From contig CALAKO010000109.1 of assembly GCA_937922955.1 (NCBI GenBank), positions 1 through 31,587 of the forward strand: 31,587 bases of DNA, read 5' to 3'. Source of the DNA: an uncultured Peptococcaceae bacterium (GTDB lineage Bacteria; Bacillota; Peptococcia; Peptococcales; Peptococcaceae). Below the pieces are notes generated by a model that was not told the DNA's origin, made no database searches, and saw nothing but the letters and a program-made list of their open reading frames with translations. The position numbers and the translations under genes are program-made. Positions 25,325 to 31,587 of the stretch are shown here, piece by piece. Every line of letters starts with the position of its first letter. Within the stretch, counting starts at the first letter, position 1.

Positions 25325-25903
25325 TTAAATTTCGGTGCGGAAAGCATACGAGGCCGTGCCGCCGTAACGCTCGTCGCTCGTCCATTCCGCGATGACTTCG
25401 TACAGGCCACCGGTTTCGAAAAGCGGAAATGCGTACACATAGGCGCTTTCTCCAGCATCACCGTCTGCTTCTGTCGAAGCGACTGGAATGGATGTTGCAC
25501 GCTGATCAACGTCCTCATACTGCCAGTACTCGTCCTGCGGCCAATAACGGACTGTCACCGCATCTGGCTGCGAACCGTCAAAATTCAAAGTTGCAACCAA
25601 ACTGCGATTTTTTACCGCTTCTTCCGGCAGCCTAAGCGGGGTAAGAATGGATTTGTCATAGTCTCTGGCGTTGTCTCCACGATCCACGATGCTTTCAAGC
25701 TCTACTTTTTCATCAACAATGGCAGACTGCCACTCATGTGGCCCATTCCCTGCTTTAACACTGTACGCGCCGCACTGCACAACAAGGCGCGGCGGCTCCT
25801 TTAAAATTTGCTCATTCTCATCTGTCTGCCATCCATATCCAACCAATCCTGTAACAATCACAAGAGCAACAACGAGACACATTTTCCACATTTGTTTCAT
25901 CAT
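25325..25903 (-). CDS. small exported/membrane-anchored protein, paralogue of the 24672-25193 lipoprotein
   Basis: The 192-residue protein has an N-terminal hydrophobic segment (about 8-23), then a domain like that of the neighbouring lipoprotein. Shared features are PPRLVVQCGAYSVKA against PPVLTVRCGENSVKA, and YEVIAEWTSDERYGGTASYAF against YSVTATWDKEKDCGGTAHYSF. Unlike its neighbour it has no lipobox Cys: the corresponding site reads LVGYG. It may be cleaved by ordinary signal peptidase or stay as an N-terminal anchor. AAGGAG precedes two adjacent ATGs; I use the first. It lies 58 bp downstream of sppA. Function is unknown. Confidence 0.72.
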   Translation of the reverse strand: MMKQMWKMCLVVALVIVTGLVGYGWQTDENEQILKEPPRLVVQCGAYSVKAGNGPHEWQSAIVDEKVELESIVDRGDNARDYDKSILTPLRLPEEAVKNRSLVATLNFDGSQPDAVTVRYWPQDEYWQYEDVDQRATSIPVASTEADGDAGESAYVYAFPLFETGGLYEVIAEWTSDERYGGTASYAFRTEI

Positions 25904-25961
25904 TACTCACTCCTTAAAAAGCGTTGCAGCAGCGAGAAACCATCAACAGTATGTATTAAAT

Positions 25962-26984
25962 TTATGGCTGATAGATGAGCATCGGCTCGTCGATGTTCAG
26001 TTCTTCCAACGCTTCCAAGCTGGCCGCCAGCTCGCTGGAGCCAACGCGCGCTGAGCTGACCGCACTGGAAATCAAATTGAACAACTTGCTGAAGCTGTCG
26101 GTTTGATAAGTCTCGTGATAAAAAGTAATGTCCTCACCAAGTTTTTCACGCAAATATTCATCAAATTCGTCCTGCGTCATGATGCCATCAATAAGGCCAT
26201 TATTCAAACTTTGACTGGCGCTGTAAATACGGCCATCGGCTAAAGTCTTCACATCGTCCACCGACATCCCACGGCTGTCGGCAACGATGCCAACAAAGCG
26301 CTCATAAATTTCGTCCGAAATGGATTGATAGATGGCAATTTGCTCCTCCGTTGGTGGCTCATAAGAACTGCCCATGAGCTTATTCGCCCCGCTATGAACC
26401 GTCGTGATGTCAATGCCCAATTTCTCAAGCAATCCGCTGGCATCCACAAATTGGCCACAGATGACACCGATGGAGCCAACAAAACCGTTGCGGTTGGCAA
26501 TGATTTCATCGGCCGCCGAAGCGATGTAATATCCGCCGGACGCGCAGTAATCTTCACAATACGCGTAAACTGGTCGGCCGGTTTCTTCTTTGTAATCCAT
26601 CAATTTCAGATAGGTTTCGTCGCTTTCATACACCGCGCCGCCAGTCGAATTGATCAGAAGCATGATCGCCACATTGTTGGGATCATCTTTCGCCGTCGCA
26701 ATGCGGCCTTCAATGAACTCCTGATTGTAGGTCTCGCCAGCCTCTTCAATGGTGCCGCTGATGTCAATCACTTCAACGTTGTTGGCGTTGCGCTGGGTGG
26801 TCACACCACCGCTGCCATCCAAACCAAGAACAGCGATCACCACAATTACAAACAGAATGCCAATGCTGACGAAAAACGCCATCCATTTGCTGCGAGGTTG
26901 TTTCGGCGGCTGAGCATCGGCGCCATCCGGCTGCTGCGCATTTTCTTCGATGCGCGTATAAACAGATTCTTGTTGGTCACTCAT
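25962..26984 (-). CDS. sppA: signal peptide peptidase SppA (short form)
   Basis: The 340-residue membrane-bound serine protease of family S49 digests cleaved signal peptides. It has a Gln/Pro-rich cytoplasmic N-terminus, one membrane segment (about 34-55) and an extracytoplasmic protease domain. The Ser nucleophile is S149 in YCASGGYYIASAADEI and the Lys general base is K202 in HSGANKLMGS, as in Bacillus SppA. The family FVGSIGVI motif lies near 168-174. The short single-domain length is the Gram-positive type. The ATG at 26984 is preferred (AAAGGAG upstream). It starts 13 bp after the DUF975 gene, so the two are co-transcribed. Confidence 0.92.
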   Translation of the reverse strand: MSDQQESVYTRIEENAQQPDGADAQPPKQPRSKWMAFFVSIGILFVIVVIAVLGLDGSGGVTTQRNANNVEVIDISGTIEEAGETYNQEFIEGRIATAKDDPNNVAIMLLINSTGGAVYESDETYLKLMDYKEETGRPVYAYCEDYCASGGYYIASAADEIIANRNGFVGSIGVICGQFVDASGLLEKLGIDITTVHSGANKLMGSSYEPPTEEQIAIYQSISDEIYERFVGIVADSRGMSVDDVKTLADGRIYSASQSLNNGLIDGIMTQDEFDEYLREKLGEDITFYHETYQTDSFSKLFNLISSAVSSARVGSSELAASLEALEELNIDEPMLIYQP

Positions 26985-26997
26985 ACAACCGCTCCTT

Positions 26998-27987
26998 TCA
27001 AATGTCGATGGTTTCACTGAACGATTCGGTGTCAGTCGCTGCAGTGCCCGCCTTCACATAACCAAGCGCTGCCGGATCCAAGCGCCCATCTTGGAACGCC
27101 TGGTCACGCAGCCAACGATAGCTCAACGCCATAGTTGTTGTCAGGTACGGAAAAAGATAGAAAGCTGCAATGCCAAAGGTAAACGCACTGGCAATGTACC
27201 ATGGAATAAAGGACAATTCCAGCACAAATACTTCTTTGAGATGTCCCTTCGTGATGGCGCAGGAATAACGCAGTGCCTGGCGCGGACCAACTTTGCCGCG
27301 TCCATCGGCAATGAGTTGGAAAATAAATTTGTAGCGCAGGGTCATAATGTACACGACCACCATCCCTGCAAGGTACAGCAAAGCACCGCCAACCAAGGCA
27401 AACACAGCAGTGCCTGTTACAACATCAGACAGCAACGCCGTTGAATTAGGCGAATAAGTAAACATGCCTGCAACAATCAATACGAAACCGGGAATCATCA
27501 ACAACCCCCAGATAATCAACCACAGCTGCTGCCAGAGATAAGCCAGCACAGCCGTCACCGCCTGGCTAAAATGACTCACAAAATCGTCAAAGGTCAGTCG
27601 GCGACTGTCACCGATCTCCGACAGTGTGACAAACCAGGCATTGTAGCAATACGTCAATACTCCATCAATAAGCAGCGCCGAAACAATAGCCAAAATCACG
27701 CCTAAAACAATATTTTCAAGGCCAATATTACCAATAGCGCTGCCCAGTGTCGATAGGGAATAATTGAAATAGCTTTGCGTAATTTCCCACGTTCCATAGT
27801 CCTGGCCAGCATTTAAGAGCGATCCATCGCTCGATGTGCTGTAACTGTAAGTGATCTTAAAACCCGTTAACAGCAGATACAACAACGTCACGCCCACCAC
27901 AAGCATCCAGTTGCCGCGCAGCAGTCCTTTGGCCTTGTATTTCAACTCAACGCGCGGCAGCACATTCGGCGGATAAAAAGATGACAT
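26998..27987 (-). CDS. DUF975-family membrane protein
   Basis: The 329-residue polytopic membrane protein has about six hydrophobic segments. The N-terminal region RVELKYKAKGLLRGNWMLVVGVTLLYLLL and the RYSCAITKGHLKEVFVLELSFIPWYI stretch (about 238-263) are typical of DUF975, a family of unknown function common in Firmicutes. GGGAGGA precedes the ATG. It heads a short operon with sppA. A -10-like TATAGT/TATGAT cluster lies upstream near 28036-28046, but no convincing -35 fits it. Confidence 0.82.
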   Translation of the reverse strand: MSSFYPPNVLPRVELKYKAKGLLRGNWMLVVGVTLLYLLLTGFKITYSYSTSSDGSLLNAGQDYGTWEITQSYFNYSLSTLGSAIGNIGLENIVLGVILAIVSALLIDGVLTYCYNAWFVTLSEIGDSRRLTFDDFVSHFSQAVTAVLAYLWQQLWLIIWGLLMIPGFVLIVAGMFTYSPNSTALLSDVVTGTAVFALVGGALLYLAGMVVVYIMTLRYKFIFQLIADGRGKVGPRQALRYSCAITKGHLKEVFVLELSFIPWYIASAFTFGIAAFYLFPYLTTTMALSYRWLRDQAFQDGRLDPAALGYVKAGTAATDTESFSETIDI

Positions 27988-28090
27988 AATATCCTCCCTT
28001 TCCTTGAATACAATAAACGTTAAATGATTTATCCCATCATACTATACTTTGAGGCCAATGGGAATTCATTTCTTGTCAACAAAAGAAAAC

Positions 28091-28129
28091 AAATAATAAA
28101 AGCACCAGGATGAGGAATCATCCTGGTGC
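28091..28129 (-). terminator. terminator of the carboxypeptidase/TIGR01440 operon
   Basis: A perfect 12-bp stem (28102-28113 with 28118-28129, loop GGAA) is followed on the minus strand by TTTTATTATTTG. Confidence 0.92.
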
Positions 28130-28137
28130 AATACGAT

Positions 28138-28719
28138 TTAATGTTGTTCCTCGCCAAAATGATCGGCGTCTTCCAGCGTGTAACGTGCACGCACACCACC
28201 AATCAAGCGTGGGCGAGAAAAGCTTGGATTGGCACGAGCTTCACCAATGCTGCGATGCGCCAGACGCATTGGCACCGCCACGGGACGCATGTGCATACCG
28301 ATCATGGTTTCGCCAATGTCAAGACCATAGCCCGCTTTAACCCCTTCAACCAAAACCGGGTTGGTAAAATGACGATACGCGTGGCTGGCCATAGAGCCGC
28401 CAGCACGCACGTGCGGCACTGCGCACACTTCATTCAGACCGAAACGTCGCATGGTTTCGCGTTCCACCACGAGGCTGCGGTTGAGATGCTCACAGCACTG
28501 AAAAGCCAAATGCAAATGGTGTTCCTGCGCAAAACGACGCAGCACAGGGAACAGCGCCGCTGCCACATCTGGACTGCCCGCTTTGCCGATGCGCTTGCCG
28601 CAGACTTCACTGGTGCTGCAGCCAATAACGAAAATGTCGTCATCCTGCGGTGCCTGACGTTCCACCATCTCGTTCAAAATGGTTTCCAGTTCACTGGCAA
28701 TGTTGTCAATTTCAAACAT
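28138..28719 (-). CDS. TIGR01440/DUF436 family protein (YwlG-like)
   Basis: The 193-residue protein matches the YwlG-type family of unknown function found across Firmicutes, of standard length. Signature stretches are GCSTSEVCGKRIGKAGS (about 33-49), FQCCEHLNRSLVVE (about 73-86) and the GGSMASHAYRH block (about 107-117). The conserved cysteines hint at a thiol or metal role, but no activity is established to my knowledge. The ATG at 28719 is chosen because an earlier in-frame ATG overlaps the AAGGAGG site. It follows the VanY-type gene by 19 bp and shares its terminator. Confidence 0.87.
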   Translation of the reverse strand: MFEIDNIASELETILNEMVERQAPQDDDIFVIGCSTSEVCGKRIGKAGSPDVAAALFPVLRRFAQEHHLHLAFQCCEHLNRSLVVERETMRRFGLNEVCAVPHVRAGGSMASHAYRHFTNPVLVEGVKAGYGLDIGETMIGMHMRPVAVPMRLAHRSIGEARANPSFSRPRLIGGVRARYTLEDADHFGEEQH

Positions 28720-28738
28720 AGACATCCTCCTTTTCTGC

Positions 28739-29992
28739 TCACTTAGCGATCGTCACTGGCGCCATCAAGCTGTTGATGATGGCATCCCCTTCTGTTGTAA
28801 TCACCATGCTCTTCGACGCTTCGTCCCAAGCAACGCCAAAGCCCAGAATCTGACCGAGATCGCGCAGTTTAAAATAGGTGAATCCATTGATATTATACGC
28901 CGTTGGCGCCACATACAAGTCGTCCACCATCACCGTCATATCGTTTGGCACGGCAATGTCGTTGCTATCCAGCTGAATCAAACTTGGGGTGCCAGAAAGC
29001 GGCGTTTCCGACTTAATGGTGATGAGACGCTCCACATCATCATAGCCAACATCGAATTCAGCATCGGTGCCAGCCAAAATGGTCGCCAGGTCTCTCAGAC
29101 GGAAATAGTTGTTGCCGCCAATGTTGTAACTGGCCACCTGAGAATATTTTCCATCAATATCGATCGAATTGTTGCTGCGACCAATGGCTGTTTGCCGTCC
29201 ATCCGAAGCCTCGGTCTGTACATCGCCAAGGTATTCTTCCAAAGTCAGACCACTGGCCATAATGGCCGTGGCCGCTTCCACACCAACATAGCGATAATGC
29301 CATGGTTCGTACTGATAACCGGTAATGTCTTCCTTGCCTTCCGGATAACGCAGAATGAAACCATATTCCGCACAATGCTGCATCATCCACTGCACGCCAG
29401 GGAACTGGTCGATGGAAGTCTGCAGATTGTAGCCGCTGTGCTGGGCGTCGCCAACGTCAAAAGACAAGCCTGTTTGGTGCTCACTCTGACCGGCGCGGGC
29501 CGAGAACGTGTTGGCTTTTTCTTCGCCGTGAATCGCCGCATAATTGGCAAACAACGACGCCTGTACATTGTAGCTGCGATAACCGGACAAAACATACATG
29601 CTGTTGCCCTGAGCATTAGCAGCTGCCAAGAAAGCTTCTGCCGCAGCTTCGGCTTCGCCCTGCAGACTGGTGCTCTGCCCAGCGCCATTGGTATAATCTG
29701 GCGCGTAATCGGCTGGCAATGGATGGTTTTTATTGACCAACAAAATGCCGCTGATAACCGTAAGGCCATCGGCATCCTGATGACTGTCATCGTAAGCTGG
29801 GGTAGTGGTTGTAATATCCGGATCTTCTGATACAGAAGGATTTTCTGGTGTCACTGGCGTTTCGCCAGATGGATCACTCACTTCCGGAGGATTGATCGGG
29901 CCTGCATTTTCATCGGCAAACCCTGGAACGGTGCTCATGGTTAAAAGTGCCGCAGACAAGCAAACTGCGACAAACTTTGAACGGTTTTTCAT
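28739..29992 (-). CDS. secreted VanY-type D,D-carboxypeptidase with C-terminal copper-amine-oxidase-like repeats
   Basis: The 417-residue exported protein has a signal peptide (about 1-26) and a Pro/Thr/Ser/Glu-rich linker (28-75). The M15B peptidase domain (about 78-256) follows, with zinc ligands H172 and D179 in SEHQTGLSFDV and H232 in YEPWHYRY, and catalytic Glu229. Two repeats of the copper-amine-oxidase-N-like domain complete it (about 273-335 and 345-410), each containing YNI-G--YF-LRDL. The enzyme would trim terminal D-Ala from peptidoglycan stems. The C-terminal repeats are probably for wall attachment or structural use. No vanR/vanS-type regulators are nearby, so vancomycin resistance is not implied. 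The start at 29992 fits the signal peptide; GGAG is 12 bp upstream, rather far. Confidence 0.88.
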   Translation of the reverse strand: MKNRSKFVAVCLSAALLTMSTVPGFADENAGPINPPEVSDPSGETPVTPENPSVSEDPDITTTTPAYDDSHQDADGLTVISGILLVNKNHPLPADYAPDYTNGAGQSTSLQGEAEAAAEAFLAAANAQGNSMYVLSGYRSYNVQASLFANYAAIHGEEKANTFSARAGQSEHQTGLSFDVGDAQHSGYNLQTSIDQFPGVQWMMQHCAEYGFILRYPEGKEDITGYQYEPWHYRYVGVEAATAIMASGLTLEEYLGDVQTEASDGRQTAIGRSNNSIDIDGKYSQVASYNIGGNNYFRLRDLATILAGTDAEFDVGYDDVERLITIKSETPLSGTPSLIQLDSNDIAVPNDMTVMVDDLYVAPTAYNINGFTYFKLRDLGQILGFGVAWDEASKSMVITTEGDAIINSLMAPVTIAK

Positions 29993-30044
29993 TGTTGTAT
30001 CATTCTCCTTGTCAAAACAAATGAATATTCTTGCGTTCACCTTG

Positions 30045-30073
30045 ATTATAGCACCTTTCAAAAATAATGAAAG
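30045..30073 (-). promoter_or_regulatory. promoter of the VanY-type/TIGR01440 operon (extended -10)
   Basis: TGCTATAAT gives an extended -10 (TATAAT at 30045-30050). A partial -35 CTTTCA (30068-30073) lies 17 bp upstream. Confidence 0.6.
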
Positions 30074-30078
30074 ACTTG

Positions 30079-30108
30079 TTGCGCAACGTGGGCAAATTAA
30101 AGTAAAAT
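30079..30108 (+). promoter_or_regulatory. possible promoter of icd with palindromic -35 TTGCGCAA
   Basis: TTGCGC (30079-30084) and TAAAAT (30103-30108) are 18 bp apart. The -35 lies in the 10-bp palindrome GTTGCGCAAC (30078-30087), whose 8-bp core is also upstream of the Fe-ADH gene (9979-9986). Confidence 0.4.
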
Positions 30109-30152
30109 AAATGGCAGAAACACGAAATTTGATTTAAAGGAGTCTTTCATCG

Positions 30153-31364
30153 ATGGAAAAAATCAAAATGACCACGCCGCTCGTTGAAATGGACGGCGAC
30201 GAAATGACACGCATCCTCTGGGCTTGGATCAAAGAAAAATTGATTCTCCCTTATGTGGATCTCAAAAGCGAATACTATGACCTCGGTCTCGAACATCGCG
30301 ATGCCACCAACGACCAGGTAACCGTTGATGCTGCCGAAGCCATCAAAAAATACGGCGTCGGCGTAAAATGTGCAACCATCACACCAAACGCAGCTCGCGT
30401 TGAAGAATACAACCTCAAAGAAATGTGGAAGAGTCCAAACGGCACCATCCGTGCACTGCTCGATGGCACCGTCTTCCGTGCGCCAATCCTCGTCAACGGC
30501 ATTCATCCATTCGTTCGCACCTGGAACGCACCAATCACCGTTGCTCGTCACGCTTACGGCGACGTGTACAAAAACAGCGAACTGCGCGTTGACGGCCCAG
30601 CAACAGCCAGCCTGAAAGTAGCTTATGAAGACGGCCGCACCGAAGAAAAAGAAATCTTCACCTTCACCGAACCTGGCGTCATCCAGGGCATGCACAACCG
30701 CGATGCCTCCATCGCCAGCTTCGCCAACGCAGTCTTCACCTACGCCCTCGACACCAAGCAGGACGTTTGGTTTGCAACCAAAGACACCATCTCCAAAATT
30801 TATGACCATCGCTTCAAAGACATCTTCCAGGAAATCTTTGACCGCGACTACAAAGATCGTTTCGAAGAAGCAGGCATCACCTACTTCTACACCCTCATCG
30901 ATGACGCCGTTGCCCGCGTGGTTCGCAGCGAAGGCGGCTTCATCTGGGCTTGCAAGAACTACGACGGCGACGTCATGAGCGACCTTGTTGCCACCGCTTT
31001 CGGCAGCCTCGCTATGATGACCAGCGTACTCGTCTCCCCACAGGGTTACTACGAATACGAAGCCGCTCACGGCACCGTACAGCGCCACTACTACAAACAC
31101 CTCGACGGCGAACAGACCTCAACCAACTCCGTCGCTACCATCTTCGCATGGAGCGGTGCTCTGCGCAAACGCGGCGAAAAGGACGGCATCGCCGACCTCA
31201 TGCGTTACGCCGATGCACTTGAAGCCGCTACCATCGAAACCATCGAAAGCGGCATCATGACTAAAGACCTCATGGGTCTCTCCACCATCGAAAACAAACG
31301 CGCTGTCAACTCCGAAGAATTCCTTGACGCCATCGCTGAACGTCTCGACGCAAAGTTGGCGTAA
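30153..31364 (+). CDS. icd: NADP-dependent isocitrate dehydrogenase (eukaryotic-type homodimer)
   Basis: The 403-residue enzyme oxidatively decarboxylates isocitrate to 2-oxoglutarate, supplying glutamate precursors and NADPH. It is close in sequence type to the cytosolic and mitochondrial IDH of eukaryotes rather than to E. coli Icd. Examples are PLVEMDGDEMTRI at the N-terminus, KCATITPNAARVEEYNLKEMWKSPNGTIR (about 72-100), KNYDGDVMSDLVATAFGSLAMMTS and YYEYEAAHGTVQRHYY. AAGGAG lies 10 bp before the ATG. It forms its own transcript, ended by a strong terminator. No citrate synthase or aconitase gene is adjacent. Confidence 0.95.
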   Translation: MEKIKMTTPLVEMDGDEMTRILWAWIKEKLILPYVDLKSEYYDLGLEHRDATNDQVTVDAAEAIKKYGVGVKCATITPNAARVEEYNLKEMWKSPNGTIRALLDGTVFRAPILVNGIHPFVRTWNAPITVARHAYGDVYKNSELRVDGPATASLKVAYEDGRTEEKEIFTFTEPGVIQGMHNRDASIASFANAVFTYALDTKQDVWFATKDTISKIYDHRFKDIFQEIFDRDYKDRFEEAGITYFYTLIDDAVARVVRSEGGFIWACKNYDGDVMSDLVATAFGSLAMMTSVLVSPQGYYEYEAAHGTVQRHYYKHLDGEQTSTNSVATIFAWSGALRKRGEKDGIADLMRYADALEAATIETIESGIMTKDLMGLSTIENKRAVNSEEFLDAIAERLDAKLA

Positions 31365-31382
31365 CGAACAGCCAAAATCAAC

Positions 31383-31417
31383 AAACGGCACCACGCAAAT
31401 TGCGTGGTGCCGTTTTT
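31383..31417 (+). terminator. terminator of icd
   Basis: A long near-perfect stem (AAACGGCACCACGCAA with its complement) ends in T5 about 20 bp after the stop codon. The A-rich opposite flank could also let it work in reverse. Confidence 0.92.
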
Positions 31418-31456
31418 GAATGCGTAGTTTGAAATACGGGCGCTGTTTGTAACGCT

Positions 31457-31489
31457 TTATTTCAAATAAACTCAGAAATATTGAAATAA
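31457..31489. repeat. 33-bp inverted repeat, putative operator copy 1
   Basis: TTATTTCAA (31457-31465) and its exact complement TTGAAATAA (31481-31489) flank a 15-bp spacer. The same geometry recurs 52 bp downstream. A further single half-site TTGAAATA lies at 31429-31436. Confidence 0.7.
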
Positions 31490-31508
31490 CTCTTCATTCT
31501 TCATATTC

Positions 31509-31541
31509 TTATTTCAAAAACATATTGACTTTTTGAAATAA
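31509..31541. repeat. 33-bp inverted repeat, putative operator copy 2
   Basis: TTATTTCAA (31509-31517) and TTGAAATAA (31533-31541) flank a 15-bp spacer. The arms extend to 13 bp on each side (31508-31520 and 31530-31542). The centre coincides with a -35 box. Confidence 0.72.
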
Positions 31542-31553
31542 GAGCTCTACAAA
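31525..31553 (+). promoter_or_regulatory. promoter for a gene beyond the right edge
   Basis: The -35 TTGACT (31525-31530) and -10 TACAAA (31548-31553) are separated by 17 bp. The -35 and spacer lie inside the second inverted repeat, so a bound regulator would block it. No start codon with a ribosome binding site is seen before the window ends at 31587. Confidence 0.5.
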
Positions 31554-31587
31554 AGCCTTAAAATCCGCGTCATTCACAGTAATAACA

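Noticed and set aside
28739..29992. Vancomycin resistance determinant
   Set aside because: The VanY-type domain alone, without vanHAX or a two-component system nearby, fits ordinary peptidoglycan trimming.
29989..30003. A four-codon frame (MIQQ) whose stop overlaps the VanY-type start codon
   Set aside because: It could be a coupling leader, but the ribosome binding site is only about one base from its ATG, too close to be efficient. Chance is more likely.

Overview
The window looks like a chromosomal segment of a Gram-positive (Bacillota, probably Clostridia-type) anaerobe of moderate G+C content. The evidence is a serine T-box riboswitch, strong AGGAGG-type ribosome binding sites, many intrinsic terminators, a SCIFF-type radical SAM maturase, DUF975 and YwlG-type (TIGR01440) proteins, and a secreted VanY-type peptidase with copper-amine-oxidase-like wall domains. 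I do not assign a genus. I saw no tRNA, rRNA, CRISPR, insertion sequence or prophage. Almost all the DNA is ordinary coding sequence in short operons, mostly on the minus strand.

Layout: (1) 1-310 has no convincing gene but holds a long imperfect rod-like inverted repeat (55-238) that could be a structured RNA. (2) 312-2220 (minus): a pyridoxamine/pyridoxal kinase and a RarD-type permease, each with its own promoter. (3) 2371-6926 (minus): an EamA permease, a 111-residue unknown, then an SPFH/zinc-ribbon protein, a zinc-ribbon membrane protein and a TPM-domain protein. The last three match in domain type the Bacillus YdjI-YdjG-YdjH set, which works with PspA in membrane stress; no pspA is present. 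(4) 7037-7783 (plus): rsmE. (5) 7826-9920 (minus): an aldo/keto reductase and a glycerol-dehydrogenase-like Fe-ADH, the latter divergent from (6) 10102-12716 (plus), a glcD-glcF-like 2-hydroxyacid oxidase pair. (7) 12768-17155 (minus): an M20 amidohydrolase and a YtcJ-type amidohydrolase/MFS permease operon, facing a divergent LysR regulator at 17341-18267.

(8) 18332-24630 (minus): a serine T-box controls a five-gene run: a SerA-like protein whose catalytic and nucleotide-binding residues appear lost, serS, scfB (SCIFF maturase, no visible precursor gene), pheA and murB. (9) 24672-27987 (minus): two related small exported proteins, sppA and a DUF975 membrane protein. (10) 28138-29992 (minus): a VanY-type D,D-carboxypeptidase and a TIGR01440 protein. 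(11) 30153-31364 (plus): a eukaryotic-type NADP isocitrate dehydrogenase. (12) 31418-31587: an AT-rich promoter region with two 33-bp inverted repeats of the same design (TTATTTCAA, 15 bp, TTGAAATAA), exactly 52 bp apart, the second centred on a -35 box. It probably controls a gene beyond the window.

The observations most worth a second look are the paired 33-bp operators at the right edge, the degenerate SerA-like protein under a serine T-box together with an orphan SCIFF maturase, the Ydj-like membrane module without pspA, and the rod-like RNA candidate at the left edge.
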